The position numbers and the translations under genes are program-made. DNA of 64,000 nt from Polyangiaceae bacterium (GTDB lineage: Bacteria > Myxococcota_A > Polyangia > Polyangiales > Polyangiaceae): assembly GCA_025353725.1 (NCBI GenBank), contig JANXOF010000095.1:1-64000 (forward strand). Reading direction: 5' to 3'. Position 1 is the first letter of the stretch, and each line of letters opens with the position of its first letter. Under the pieces are notes generated by a model that had not been told where the DNA came from, ran no database searches, and was given only the letters and a program-made list of their open reading frames with translations. Positions 26,595 to 34,444 of this stretch are shown piece by piece.

Positions 26595-27344
26595 ATGGCT
26601 CAGCGAACGTTCGCGGTCGGCGATATCCACGGCGATCTTGAGGCTCTGAAAAAGGCGATTGCGAAGCTTCCTCTCCTCGACGACAAAGACACCTTGGTGT
26701 TTTTGGGAGACTACATCGACAGGGGTGCGAATAGCGCAGAGGTCGTCCAATACATCCGAACGGAGCTCCCCAACGTCCTTGGAGCCAAGCTCGTGTGTCT
26801 CCGCGGGAACCACGAGGACGGCTGGCTCCGCGTCGCCTCTGGGGGGTGGCCAGAGTTCGTCATCCCCCTCGCGAACGGGTGCCTTGCGACGCTCCGTTCG
26901 TTCCGTCAGCAGCCCTGGGCGGACGGGGATTTGCCGACGCGCGAGGAGCTTCAAACGATGCAGCACGGCGGCTTTTTCCCTGAGGACGTCCTCGACTGGA
27001 TGAATTCCCTTTCGTATTTCTACGAAGACCCGCACGCGATTTATGTCCACGCTGGGCTCGTGGAGAAAGACGGAGCTTGGCTCCATCCCTCGCATACCGA
27101 AAACCCGACGCAGCTCTTGTGGGTGCGAACGATGCGATTTTTTCAGGGATATCGCGGAAAGCGTGTCGTTTGCGGTCATACCGCGACTGAAAACTTACCC
27201 CCGGAACTCTCGAGCTTCACTCCTGAAGATCCGCTCGACATGTGGGTGGGCGAGAACGTCACGGTCATCGATACGGGCTGCGGCAAAGGCGGCTTCCTGA
27301 CCGTGCTCGAGCTCCCCGCGATGAAAGTTTATGAATCTCGGTAA
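26595..27344 (+). CDS. PPP-family metallophosphatase (PrpE/ApaH-like)
   Basis: Cytoplasmic metallophosphatase of 249 residues, either a protein Ser/Thr phosphatase or a diadenosine tetraphosphatase. All di-metal motifs are present: GDIHG at 9-13, GDYIDRG at about 38-44, GNHED at about 71-75, a VHAG block and VCGHT near 192. The domain fills the protein and there is no signal peptide. With two Hanks kinases in the window it is a candidate opposing phosphatase, but no kinase is adjacent. The preceding lipoprotein gene ends 126 bases upstream, so it likely has its own promoter. Confidence 0.85.
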   Translation: MAQRTFAVGDIHGDLEALKKAIAKLPLLDDKDTLVFLGDYIDRGANSAEVVQYIRTELPNVLGAKLVCLRGNHEDGWLRVASGGWPEFVIPLANGCLATLRSFRQQPWADGDLPTREELQTMQHGGFFPEDVLDWMNSLSYFYEDPHAIYVHAGLVEKDGAWLHPSHTENPTQLLWVRTMRFFQGYRGKRVVCGHTATENLPPELSSFTPEDPLDMWVGENVTVIDTGCGKGGFLTVLELPAMKVYESR

Positions 27345-27348
27345 ATCC

Positions 27349-27371
27349 GAGGGGTTATGCGACCGCCCCTC
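27349..27371. terminator. Possible bidirectional hairpin between convergent genes
   Basis: A perfect six-pair inverted repeat GAGGGG (27349-27354) and CCCCTC (27366-27371) with an 11-base loop lies between the phosphatase gene and the converging GNAT gene. Neither side is followed by a T-run, so it is only a weak terminator candidate. Confidence 0.3.
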
Positions 27372-27376
27372 ATCCC

Positions 27377-27886
27377 TTACACCGGCCCGTCCTTCTCCCG
27401 CGTCATTTCCAACATCGTCGTTCGAAACCCTAGTTTCACAAACATTCGTTGAGCTGCCTCATTTTGCGTTGCAGTGAGCAGGACGACACGGGGCGCCCCC
27501 ATCAAAGCGAGGCGCCTCGTCAGCTCGACGACCAGCGCCGCACCGAGACCCCGGCCGCGGGCTCGGTCGTCCACGTACACGTCGTGGAGTTTGCCGCAGG
27601 CCTCGAGTAACTCGTTATAACTGCGCGGCTCGAGCCTCGCGTAGGCATAACCAACAGGCACCGCAGATTCGCTCGATGAGACGCGCGCGGCCACGAGGAG
27701 CACGACGCGCGGATTCGCGAGCTCCGCGGCAAAGAACGAGGCGTAGCCGGCCGCGGCGTTCGGCAGCGCGAGAAATCGCTGCGGGTCAAGCGCGTGGTGC
27801 ATCGCGACAAGCCTTGCCGCGAGCGTCGCAACCGCGGGTAGGTCGGAAGCCGTCATGGTGCGAATCGTAAACGGATGAGGGCTCAC
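27377..27886 (-). CDS. GNAT-family N-acetyltransferase
   Basis: Acyl-CoA-dependent N-acetyltransferase of about 169 residues, substrate unknown. The family motif A block reads KLHDVYVDDRARGRGLGAALV, containing RGRGLG, the CoA pyrophosphate loop; motif B follows with NEAAQRMFVKLGF near the C-terminus. The N-terminal FTIRTMTASDLPAV strand is typical of GNAT proteins. The frame is open to 28108, but that would overlap the start of the divergent arfB gene. The GTG at 27886 gives the expected N-terminus; the ATG at 27856 would trim the first strand. Single-domain, soluble. Confidence 0.82.
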   Translation of the reverse strand: MSPHPFTIRTMTASDLPAVATLAARLVAMHHALDPQRFLALPNAAAGYASFFAAELANPRVVLLVAARVSSSESAVPVGYAYARLEPRSYNELLEACGKLHDVYVDDRARGRGLGAALVVELTRRLALMGAPRVVLLTATQNEAAQRMFVKLGFRTTMLEMTREKDGPV

Positions 27887-28015
27887 GTCGTTGCACCGTA
27901 CCTCGTCGGCCACCGATGATCCGATTTGTTGCTGGAGCTGCGTCGCACAAACGACGGTCGCCGGGGTCGAGCGCGCTTGCTTACGCAGGCAGATGATGCG
28001 ACGAATGAAACGGCT

Positions 28016-28456
28016 ATGAGCTTGCCGCTCGTCATCAACGACAAAGTCACGGTACCCGGTCACGATCTCGAGTGGACGGCCGTTCGAGCCTCGGGTCCCG
28101 GCGGCCAAAACGTCAACAAGGTTTCCTCGAAGGTCGAGCTGTCATTCGACTTCGAGAGCTCCGTTGCGATGTCTGGCCCTGCGAAGGCGCGGCTACGTCT
28201 TATCGCGAAAAACACTCTCGATGCCGAAGGCCGTGTCCTTGTAACCAGCCAGAAAACGCGCGATCAGGCCAAAAACCTGATGGATGCGCGCGAGAAGCTG
28301 AAAGCTCTCGTAGCCAAGGCGCTCGTGATTCCGAAGGCGCGCAAGCCCACGAAGCCGACGAAAGGCTCCAACGTTCGGCGACTTACGACAAAGAAAAAAG
28401 TGGCCGCGAAGAAGGCGACGCGCAAGGCGCCAGCGCGGATCGCCCGCGACGACTGA
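28016..28456 (+). CDS. arfB: Alternative ribosome-rescue factor ArfB (GGQ hydrolase)
   Basis: Peptidyl-tRNA hydrolase that enters stalled non-stop ribosomes and frees the nascent chain; 146 residues. The release-factor domain has the GGQ motif at 29-31 (ASGPGGQNVNKVSSKVEL) and lacks the codon-recognition domains of RF1/RF2. The C-terminal tail is Lys/Arg-rich (RRLTTKKKVAAKKATRK), which in ArfB/YaeJ inserts into the empty mRNA channel. The ATG at 28016 was chosen over an upstream extension to 27926 because it matches the family N-terminus. It precedes tgt by 62 bases on the same strand. Confidence 0.88.
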   Translation: MSLPLVINDKVTVPGHDLEWTAVRASGPGGQNVNKVSSKVELSFDFESSVAMSGPAKARLRLIAKNTLDAEGRVLVTSQKTRDQAKNLMDAREKLKALVAKALVIPKARKPTKPTKGSNVRRLTTKKKVAAKKATRKAPARIARDD

Positions 28457-28518
28457 AGCGAGTAGAGTCGCGCGGCACGCGGTCCTACGTTTAGTCCCTT
28501 CCATTTTCGATTGTCGCT

Positions 28519-29646
28519 ATGTTTCCGTTCGTCGTTCTCGCCCATGACCCCGCAAGTCGTGCGCGGCGAGGTGCACTCACGACGCCTCACGGCCCCATCG
28601 AAACGCCAGTGTTTATGGACGTCGGAACGCGTGCGTCCGTCACGAATTGCGCGCCTGCCGACCTCGCTACGATCGGCACACAAGTCGTCCTAGGCAACAC
28701 GTATCACCTGATGCTTCGTCCCGGACCCGAGGTGTTTCGAAAACTCGGCGGAATCCACACGTTCATGGGATGGCCCGGGCCAGTGCTCACGGACTCCGGA
28801 GGCTTTCAGATTTTTTCATTGCCCGAGCATCGCACCGTCACGGAGGAAGGCGCTCGCTTCAAAGGCTACACCGATCAGCAGATGCACCTGCTCTCTCCGG
28901 AGCGTTCAATCGAGGTGCAGACGGCGATCGGCTCGGACATCATGATGGTCCTCGACGAATGTGTCGATTCGACGTCCGACGAGCCGACGATGCACGCCGC
29001 GATGGACCGCACGCACCGATGGGCACTCCGAAGTCTGGCGGCACGAAAGAACACGCAACAGGCGCTCTTTGCGATCGTTCAGGGCGGCGTCGTGCCGTCG
29101 CTACGACAGCAATCGGCGGCCTTTCTCACCGAGCACCCTTTTGACGGTTTCGCCATCGGCGGCCTCGCAGTCGGCGATACACGAAAAGAACGCGAGGACG
29201 TCACGGCGCTCTCCGCGGAGCTGCTTCCCGCCGGGCGACCACGCTACCTCATGGGCGTCGGCACCCCCCCCGACTTGCTGCGGGCCATCCTCGCCGGCGT
29301 CGATATGTTCGACTGCATTTTGCCGACGTCACTCGCGTGGCAGGGAATCGCGTTTACGTCAACGGGACGAGTCCGGTTGACACGTTCGGCAAACGTGCTT
29401 CGCGAAGATACTCTCGATGCCGCATGCGCCTGCTCGACGTGCGTCACATTTAGCCGCGCGTACCTCCATCACCTTTTTAAATGCAGGGAGCCGCTCGGAC
29501 CGCGGCTCGTCACGTTACACAACTTGCACTACTACCATGAACTCATGGCCCACTCGCGGCGTGCCATCGAGGCGGGAGCCTTCGCGGCATTCGCGAAAGA
29601 GCAACTCTCGCGCATCGACCGGCACGAGCACGGCCTCCCCTGCTGA
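28519..29646 (+). CDS. tgt: tRNA-guanine transglycosylase Tgt
   Basis: Exchanges G34 of tRNAs with GUN anticodons for preQ1 in queuosine synthesis; 375 residues, normal length. DSGGFQIFSL lies at 92-101, the nucleophile segment GVDMFDC at about 260-266 and zinc cysteines in CACSTC at 303-308, with downstream histidines. The loop after the nucleophile reads PTSLAWQG instead of the common PTRNARNG; a divergent loop of this kind occurs in a subset of bacterial Tgt proteins. It lies between arfB and an MnmC-like methyltransferase gene (19 bases downstream), so wobble-base modification and ribosome rescue are grouped. No queC-queF genes are in view. Confidence 0.94.
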   Translation: MFPFVVLAHDPASRARRGALTTPHGPIETPVFMDVGTRASVTNCAPADLATIGTQVVLGNTYHLMLRPGPEVFRKLGGIHTFMGWPGPVLTDSGGFQIFSLPEHRTVTEEGARFKGYTDQQMHLLSPERSIEVQTAIGSDIMMVLDECVDSTSDEPTMHAAMDRTHRWALRSLAARKNTQQALFAIVQGGVVPSLRQQSAAFLTEHPFDGFAIGGLAVGDTRKEREDVTALSAELLPAGRPRYLMGVGTPPDLLRAILAGVDMFDCILPTSLAWQGIAFTSTGRVRLTRSANVLREDTLDAACACSTCVTFSRAYLHHLFKCREPLGPRLVTLHNLHYYHELMAHSRRAIEAGAFAAFAKEQLSRIDRHEHGLPC

Positions 29647-29665
29647 CGCGTGAGGAACTACATCA

Positions 29666-30553
29666 ATGAACTCGCCTCCAGAAGCCAACGCGAATCTTGG
29701 TTGCGAGGTCGTCACGACGAGTCAAGGGGCGCGGGCGATGCGCGATTGTGCGAGCGGTGAAGTGATGCATCCGGGAACTGGGCCAAGCGTCGAGCCCGTT
29801 GCGCTCTACGTCAACCCGTCAAGGCTTGCGAAACGGCTAATAGCTGATTTCAAGTGCAGCGACGGCTCGCGGACGGAAGGCACCGCGCTCGTCCTGCTCG
29901 ACGTCGGCCTTGGAGCCGCATCCAATGCTGTCGCCGCGTGGCGCGTCTCGGAATCCCTACCTAAATCCGTACGGCGGCTCGAAATCGTGAGCTTCGACAA
30001 TGAGCTGACGGCGCTCGAGATCGCCCTACGGCCCGAGCACGCAGCGAACTTTGATTTGACGGGCGACGCTTACACGGCTGCGCGAACGCTTTTGGAGACT
30101 GGCCATCACGAAACCGAACGGACCACCTGGCGACTCCAGCATGGAGACTTCTTACGCACCATCGTCGAAGAGCCGGAGGCATCGGCCGACATCGTATTCT
30201 GGGATTTTTACTCTTCGAAAACCCACCCAGATCTCTGGACACTAGCAGTGTTCCGCGCGCTTAGACGCGTGTGTCGGGGAGGCTCGACCGTGCATACGTA
30301 CAGCACGGCAACCTCGCTGCGGGCTGGCCTCCTGCTTGCTGGGTTTGCCGTCGGTGCTGGAGGGGCGACGGGAACAAGGCCCGAGACGACCATCGCGGCG
30401 GTGGACTTAGGTGACCTAGAAACACCGCTTGGTGCGCGCTGGCTCGCACGCTTGACGCGGTCGACATCAAAGTTTCCAAGTGACGTAAGTTCGGACGACC
30501 AGACACAAGCCGCTGCCCTAGACCGTATTCGGGCGTGCTCACAATTTCGGTAA
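29666..30553 (+). CDS. MnmC-like SAM-dependent methyltransferase (Methyltransf_30/DUF752)
   Basis: Predicted cytoplasmic tRNA wobble-uridine methyltransferase, 295 residues. The Rossmann motif I reads ALVLLDVGLGAASNAVAAW (about 73-91). The family signature ADIVFWDFYSSKTHPDLWT (about 173-191) corresponds to the DAFxPxKNPELWT block of the MnmC methyltransferase domain. The FAD oxidase half of E. coli MnmC is absent, as in stand-alone DUF752 proteins. The usual D-A-F is D-F-Y here, so substrate choice may differ. It follows tgt at 19 bases and probably shares its transcript. tRNA modification at position 34 by both neighbours supports the call. Confidence 0.78.
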   Translation: MNSPPEANANLGCEVVTTSQGARAMRDCASGEVMHPGTGPSVEPVALYVNPSRLAKRLIADFKCSDGSRTEGTALVLLDVGLGAASNAVAAWRVSESLPKSVRRLEIVSFDNELTALEIALRPEHAANFDLTGDAYTAARTLLETGHHETERTTWRLQHGDFLRTIVEEPEASADIVFWDFYSSKTHPDLWTLAVFRALRRVCRGGSTVHTYSTATSLRAGLLLAGFAVGAGGATGTRPETTIAAVDLGDLETPLGARWLARLTRSTSKFPSDVSSDDQTQAAALDRIRACSQFR

Positions 30554-30576
30554 AGATGTTCCGCCGTCGCGCCGGT

Positions 30577-31662
30577 TCAACGCTCCGAAAGTCTACGCTC
30601 GAGGAGGCTCTCGCCTAACGCAACAGCATCCGAAGCCGAACGGGCCGTTCCGTCTGCACCGACGTGCCGCCACAACTCTGGCGCGAGGTCAAAGGGGTAG
30701 CCTCCGACGAGGACGACGGTATGCCTTGTCTTTAGGTCGCGCCGGATAGCGCGAATGTAGTCAGCGAGCGTCGGCAGGTGCCGCACCTGGGATACGGAGA
30801 GCACGACCACCCGTGCACGACGTCGGATCATCGCCTCGACGAGCCCCTCCACCTCCATGTTACCGCCGAGAAAAAGTGTCTCCCACCCCGCCATTTCAAA
30901 GAAGTCCGCAACCATTCGAGCGCCCAACTCGTGCGGTTCGCCCCTTACGGTCGTCGCGACCATTCTGCGAGCTGGAATGCGAGCGCGATCTTGACGCGGA
31001 GGAAATACCCGTGGTTGAAGCACGTCGAGCATTTGCTGCGTAACGGCAGTGCAATAGTGCTCGTCGGCAGGACGGATACGGTTCACGAGCCAAAGGCGCC
31101 CGAGCTCACGCTGGGCGGCTTGGAAGACGTCGAGGTAGAGCGCGTCGAGAGCCATACCTCCGTCGACCGCCTCCAGGACCAAACGTCGTACGCGGCCCAC
31201 GTCGCGTGTAAAAAGGAGCTGTAGGTACTCACGTGCCAATTCTGCGTGAGGACTCGCCTTCACAAATGAGCAAGGCAGATTCGTCCGTCGAGCAGCCAGC
31301 GCCTGCTCCGCGGCGTTCAACGCGGGCTCAACCGCCGCGTAGTGCTCGTCCGAGAGACCGGACTCGAGGATGGTCCGGAGCGTGGTGATACAGAACGGGA
31401 CCTCCTGCGCCGCAGCCCCCCTCGCGACGAGGCCGACCCGCGCCCAAGACACTCCGTCGACGAACAGCCGAGGGGCGCTTACCGCAACGGCGACATACAG
31501 CTCGTCGAGACGACGTCCGACGAAGCGTTCGACGTCGCGGTTAGGCGCCTTTGGCGACATCGCGACGGCCACGCGCGACGCGACCCGTAGACGGTTCGTC
31601 CGAAGCCAGCGGGCGGCGCCTACCGCCGCCGAAGCCGCTCGTGAAGCAGGTTCTCCCACCAT
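30577..31662 (-). CDS. CarH-like B12-binding photosensory protein without DNA-binding domain
   Basis: A 361-residue cobalamin-binding protein. The helical B12-cap domain (about 135-215) contains Trp191 followed after exactly nine residues by Glu201-His202, the Wx9EH signature of the CarH/LitR light sensors. The B12-binding Rossmann domain (about 232-355) has Glu242-Pro-His244-Glu-Leu-Gly247, the (E/D)xHxxG lower-ligand motif. In CarH an N-terminal MerR helix-turn-helix would precede these domains; here the first 130 residues show no such motif and are of unknown fold. It is therefore probably a light or B12 sensor working through a partner protein. The upstream frame start is an ATG-like position at 31662; an internal Met at 35 is an alternative. 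Confidence 0.8.
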   Translation of the reverse strand: MVGEPASRAASAAVGAARWLRTNRLRVASRVAVAMSPKAPNRDVERFVGRRLDELYVAVAVSAPRLFVDGVSWARVGLVARGAAAQEVPFCITTLRTILESGLSDEHYAAVEPALNAAEQALAARRTNLPCSFVKASPHAELAREYLQLLFTRDVGRVRRLVLEAVDGGMALDALYLDVFQAAQRELGRLWLVNRIRPADEHYCTAVTQQMLDVLQPRVFPPRQDRARIPARRMVATTVRGEPHELGARMVADFFEMAGWETLFLGGNMEVEGLVEAMIRRRARVVVLSVSQVRHLPTLADYIRAIRRDLKTRHTVVLVGGYPFDLAPELWRHVGADGTARSASDAVALGESLLERRLSER

Positions 31663-31830
31663 TCGCTTCCCTCTCCAGTATACGCAGGCGCCTTTGCCCG
31701 ATAGGACACGCCAAGCTAAGCATAGCTCTTCTGTCTGCGCTCCATGGAATCGGCAGCCGATGAGATGTGAGACGAAGTAAATACCTAGCCGGTGGACGCC
31801 GAATGCCTTCGCGCTTTCTAGCGCTCAACC

Positions 31831-31858
31831 GAGCAAAATGAGCCGAGCAAAATGAGCC
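31831..31858. repeat. 14-base tandem duplication
   Basis: GAGCAAAATGAGCC occurs twice with no spacer (31831-31844 and 31845-31858) in the gap between the B12 protein gene and the small gene that ends at 31862. It may be a simple replication duplication; no function is evident. Confidence 0.85.
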
Positions 31859-31861
31859 GAC

Positions 31862-32071
31862 TCAGTCGAAGCCCGCACGCTGGACGTAGTGCTCGGCCGC
31901 CGCCCTCGCGGCGCCGAACGACGACGCTACGCCCGTCGCGGCAGGATTCGGAGTCCTGCCGTTCCAGATCGTCCACATCGACCGACCATCGCCTTTCGGC
32001 TGAACCTTCATCACGAACGGTCCCACGTGAGCCGTCGAAACGTCGGCCAATTTCGTCCACTTGATTGCCAT
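31862..32071 (-). CDS. Small conserved-looking hypothetical protein
   Basis: A 69-residue protein beginning MAIKWTKLADVS and ending AAAEHYVQRAGFD. Strand-helix alternation, two aromatic-rich stretches (WTIWNGR) and an Ala-rich final helix suggest a small folded domain rather than a random frame. No signal peptide or membrane segment. The ribosome binding site is weak (GAAAG). It sits between two minus-strand genes (48 bases from the ASCH-like gene), so it could be the second gene of that transcript. Not recognised. Confidence 0.55.
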   Translation of the reverse strand: MAIKWTKLADVSTAHVGPFVMKVQPKGDGRSMWTIWNGRTPNPAATGVASSFGAARAAAEHYVQRAGFD

Positions 32072-32119
32072 CGCGCGATTTCTTTCGCTTAGCGCTAAAA
32101 GTGCGCATTCGCAATGATT

Positions 32120-32722
32120 TTAGGGCCTTCGTGCGAGCGATGCCGCGTCGACATACGCGCGCCCACGAGGTGCTAACTCGTAGCCCACCTCAAAACTCTG
32201 CGTCAGCCCCAGCTTCTTTAGCTTGCAAACGTCCGCTTTAAACGAAGCAGTCTTTCGACCCGCGCGAGCGGCGAGTTCGGAGGCTGCCACCCTCGGGAAC
32301 GCGTCAATCAGTGCGAGTGTCCGACACGACCACGGTGCCTGCTTGTCCAACCGCGAAAGCGCGGCGCCTATGGACTCCACGTCGGCGGCGTCAAGTCGGT
32401 CGACAAGGGCTAGCGGCACACGATCGCCATCCCCACCGTGATGAAGCTCAATCCGGTACAGAGGGCTGTCGTCATCGAGTGGGCCGAGCTCCGTGAGGTA
32501 ACCGAGGAGTGCGTCAACCGACAAAAACCCTGCTCGCTTCGCATCTTGAGGAGTGATTTTCGGAGCTGTGACTACGGTGACGGCGTCGACCTCCAACACA
32601 CCAATCGGATGACATCTGTAACGCCCGCCAACCTTGACATGGGCTCGCTGCCAGCGCCGAAACGTCAACGTGATGGCGCCACTGGTCAGACCGTCCCAGT
32701 AAGCTCGTTTGAAAAGGAGCAA
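32120..32722 (-). CDS. ASCH-like domain protein with C-terminal winged helix
   Basis: A 200-residue soluble protein. The first 100 residues resemble an ASCH/PUA-like RNA-binding domain (FKRAYWDGLTSGAITLTFR, then CHPIGVLEVDAV). The C-terminal part (about 130-195) looks like a winged helix: PWSCRTLALIDAFPRVAASEL, KTASFKADVCKLKKLGL and ELAPRGRAYVD. A stop codon lies five codons upstream, so the TTG at 32722 is the first possible start in this frame and the domain needs it. Combined RNA-like and DNA-like binding domains suggest a regulator, but no target is known. A small hypothetical gene follows. Confidence 0.6.
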   Translation of the reverse strand: MLLFKRAYWDGLTSGAITLTFRRWQRAHVKVGGRYRCHPIGVLEVDAVTVVTAPKITPQDAKRAGFLSVDALLGYLTELGPLDDDSPLYRIELHHGGDGDRVPLALVDRLDAADVESIGAALSRLDKQAPWSCRTLALIDAFPRVAASELAARAGRKTASFKADVCKLKKLGLTQSFEVGYELAPRGRAYVDAASLARRP

Positions 32723-33130
32723 AGTGGCGAAAGTCTATCACCTGAGGCACCAAGTCTCACGACGTAACGAACGTTCCAGTGCTGTGTCGGCTTCGATCCG
32801 CTGCATTTAAAATTTGGGAACGAACATCGTCTTCCGAAAGGCCAATGAGCGAATATGCCACATAGCGGCGATTGAGCACGCTTCACGACTCTTTTTGGGG
32901 ACACTCAGCGCCTCCTCCGACCCAGCACGAGCAGCCCTGTCGCAGCCTCCAATAGCGCGACAACCATCACCCGAACTCTTTCAGGGTTAACGAACGACTT
33001 AGAGTTTAAAACCTACGAAGCACCGGTAGTCGTAACCATCTTGCGTGGCGCAAGACGTGCAAACCGGCAAACGAAGCATCCGAACGAACCTCGCTGAGGG
33101 TCTAGCGGCGCTGAAACACGGGAGGCACAA
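32723..33130. promoter_or_regulatory. Non-coding leader upstream of the inositol-lipid operon
   Basis: About 400 bases without a credible gene between the ASCH-like gene (pointing away) and ino1, so it should hold divergent promoters. Base composition is more AT-rich than the surroundings. A perfect palindrome CTTGCG-TGG-CGCAAG (33040-33054) lies 77 bases before the ino1 start and is the best operator candidate. GGAGG at 33121-33125 is the ino1 ribosome binding site. I could not identify a -35/-10 or sigma-54 promoter with confidence. Confidence 0.4.
33040..33054. promoter_or_regulatory. Perfect 6-3-6 palindrome, candidate operator
   Basis: CTTGCG, three-base spacer TGG, CGCAAG. Placed 77-91 bases upstream of the first codon of the eight-gene operon. 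It could be a repressor site or the stem of an RNA hairpin in the leader. Confidence 0.35.
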
Positions 33131-34444
33131 GTGAAACGACCGTCTACGATTGCACCAGCTAAAGGAAAGCTCGCTGTCCTCCTCCCGGGACTCGGAGCCG
33201 TAGCGACAACGTTCATCGCGGGGGTCGCATTGGCAAGGCGCAACCTCGGTACACCCGTTGGCTCGCTCACCCAAATGGGCACGATACGACTGGGTAAGCG
33301 AACCGAAAAGCGAACGCCGAAAATCGCAGACTTCGTGCCACTCGCGGGCCTCGGCGACCTGTGCTTTGGCGGATGGGATATTTTTGAGGACGATGCCTAC
33401 GCCTCTGCGGTTCATGCTCATGTTCTTCGCGCAGAGCACCTGGAAGCCGTAAAAACCGAGCTAAGCGCGATTCAACCCATGAAAGCGGTATTTTATCCTG
33501 AATTCGTCAAGCGCCTTCACGGGACACACACAAAACGTGCCCCGTCGAAAGCCGATATGGTCAATCAACTTCGCGCTGACATTCGAGCGTTTATTCAAAA
33601 AAACGGCTGCAATCGAGCCGTGGCTGTCTGGTGCGGCTCGACGGAGATTTATACGGAAGCGAACGAGGTCCACGCGACGGCCTCGTCGTTCGAGAAGGGC
33701 CTACTTGCGAGCGACCCGAGCATTACGAATTCGCAGATGTATGCATGGGCGCTACTAAAGGAGCGAGTCCCCTTCGCGAACGGCTCGCCGAATCTGGCCG
33801 TCGACTTTCCCGCCGCGTGCGAGCTCGCCCGCGAATTCCGTGTTCCGGTTGCTGGGAAGGATTTCAAGACGGGCCAGACACTCATGAAGACGATTGTGGC
33901 GCCAGGTCTCAAGAGCCGAATGCTTGGTATCCGCGGATGGTATTCCACCAATATCCTCGGTAACCGCGACGGCGAGGTTCTGGACGATCCCGAATCGTTT
34001 CGAACGAAGGAAGTCTCGAAGCTTAGCGTCCTCGACACTATTTTAGAGCGCGAGCTCTACCCGAAGCTTTATGGTGACCTAGTACACAAAGTAAGAATTG
34101 ACTACTATCCACCACGCGGAGACGACAAGGAGGGATGGGACAACATCGACCTCTTTGGGTGGCTCGATTATCCGATGCAAATGAAGATAAACTTCCTTTG
34201 TAGGGATTCAATTCTTGCGGCGCCCATCGTCCTCGACTTGGTACTTTTTCTCGACCTCGCGCAGAGAGCCGGTCTTCACGGAATTCAGGAATGGCTCAGT
34301 TTTTACTTCAAAAGCCCGATGCACGCCCCCCAGATCAACGCCGAACACGACCTCTTTATTCAGCAAAAAAAGCTCAAGAATACGCTGAGATGGATGATGA
34401 ACGAGGAACCGCTCACTCATCTAGGAAATGAGTACTACCAGTGA
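33131..34444 (+). CDS. ino1: myo-Inositol-1-phosphate synthase
   Basis: NAD-dependent enzyme that converts glucose-6-phosphate to 1L-myo-inositol-1-phosphate, the committed step to inositol lipids; cytoplasmic, 437 residues. The Rossmann start is LLPGLGAVATTFIAGV (17-32). Active-site segments GKDFKTGQT at 242-250 and NILGNRDG at 274-281 match the conserved lysine and asparagine loops of MIPS. The length and the GSLTQMGTIRLG segment (44-55) resemble the Bacteroidetes-type enzyme rather than the mycobacterial one. GTG start with GGAGG six bases upstream. It is the first of eight genes joined by 4-base overlaps; its stop overlaps the GTG of the next gene. Context strongly suggests the product feeds phosphoinositide lipid synthesis. 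Confidence 0.93.
   Translation: MKRPSTIAPAKGKLAVLLPGLGAVATTFIAGVALARRNLGTPVGSLTQMGTIRLGKRTEKRTPKIADFVPLAGLGDLCFGGWDIFEDDAYASAVHAHVLRAEHLEAVKTELSAIQPMKAVFYPEFVKRLHGTHTKRAPSKADMVNQLRADIRAFIQKNGCNRAVAVWCGSTEIYTEANEVHATASSFEKGLLASDPSITNSQMYAWALLKERVPFANGSPNLAVDFPAACELAREFRVPVAGKDFKTGQTLMKTIVAPGLKSRMLGIRGWYSTNILGNRDGEVLDDPESFRTKEVSKLSVLDTILERELYPKLYGDLVHKVRIDYYPPRGDDKEGWDNIDLFGWLDYPMQMKINFLCRDSILAAPIVLDLVLFLDLAQRAGLHGIQEWLSFYFKSPMHAPQINAEHDLFIQQKKLKNTLRWMMNEEPLTHLGNEYYQ

Noticed and set aside
27887-28108. N-terminal extension of the GNAT gene
   Set aside because: It overlaps the divergent arfB gene and has no domain homology.
32686-32904. Minus-strand 72-residue frame in the operon leader
   Set aside because: No protein-like composition, overlaps the ASCH gene start in another frame and has no start signal.
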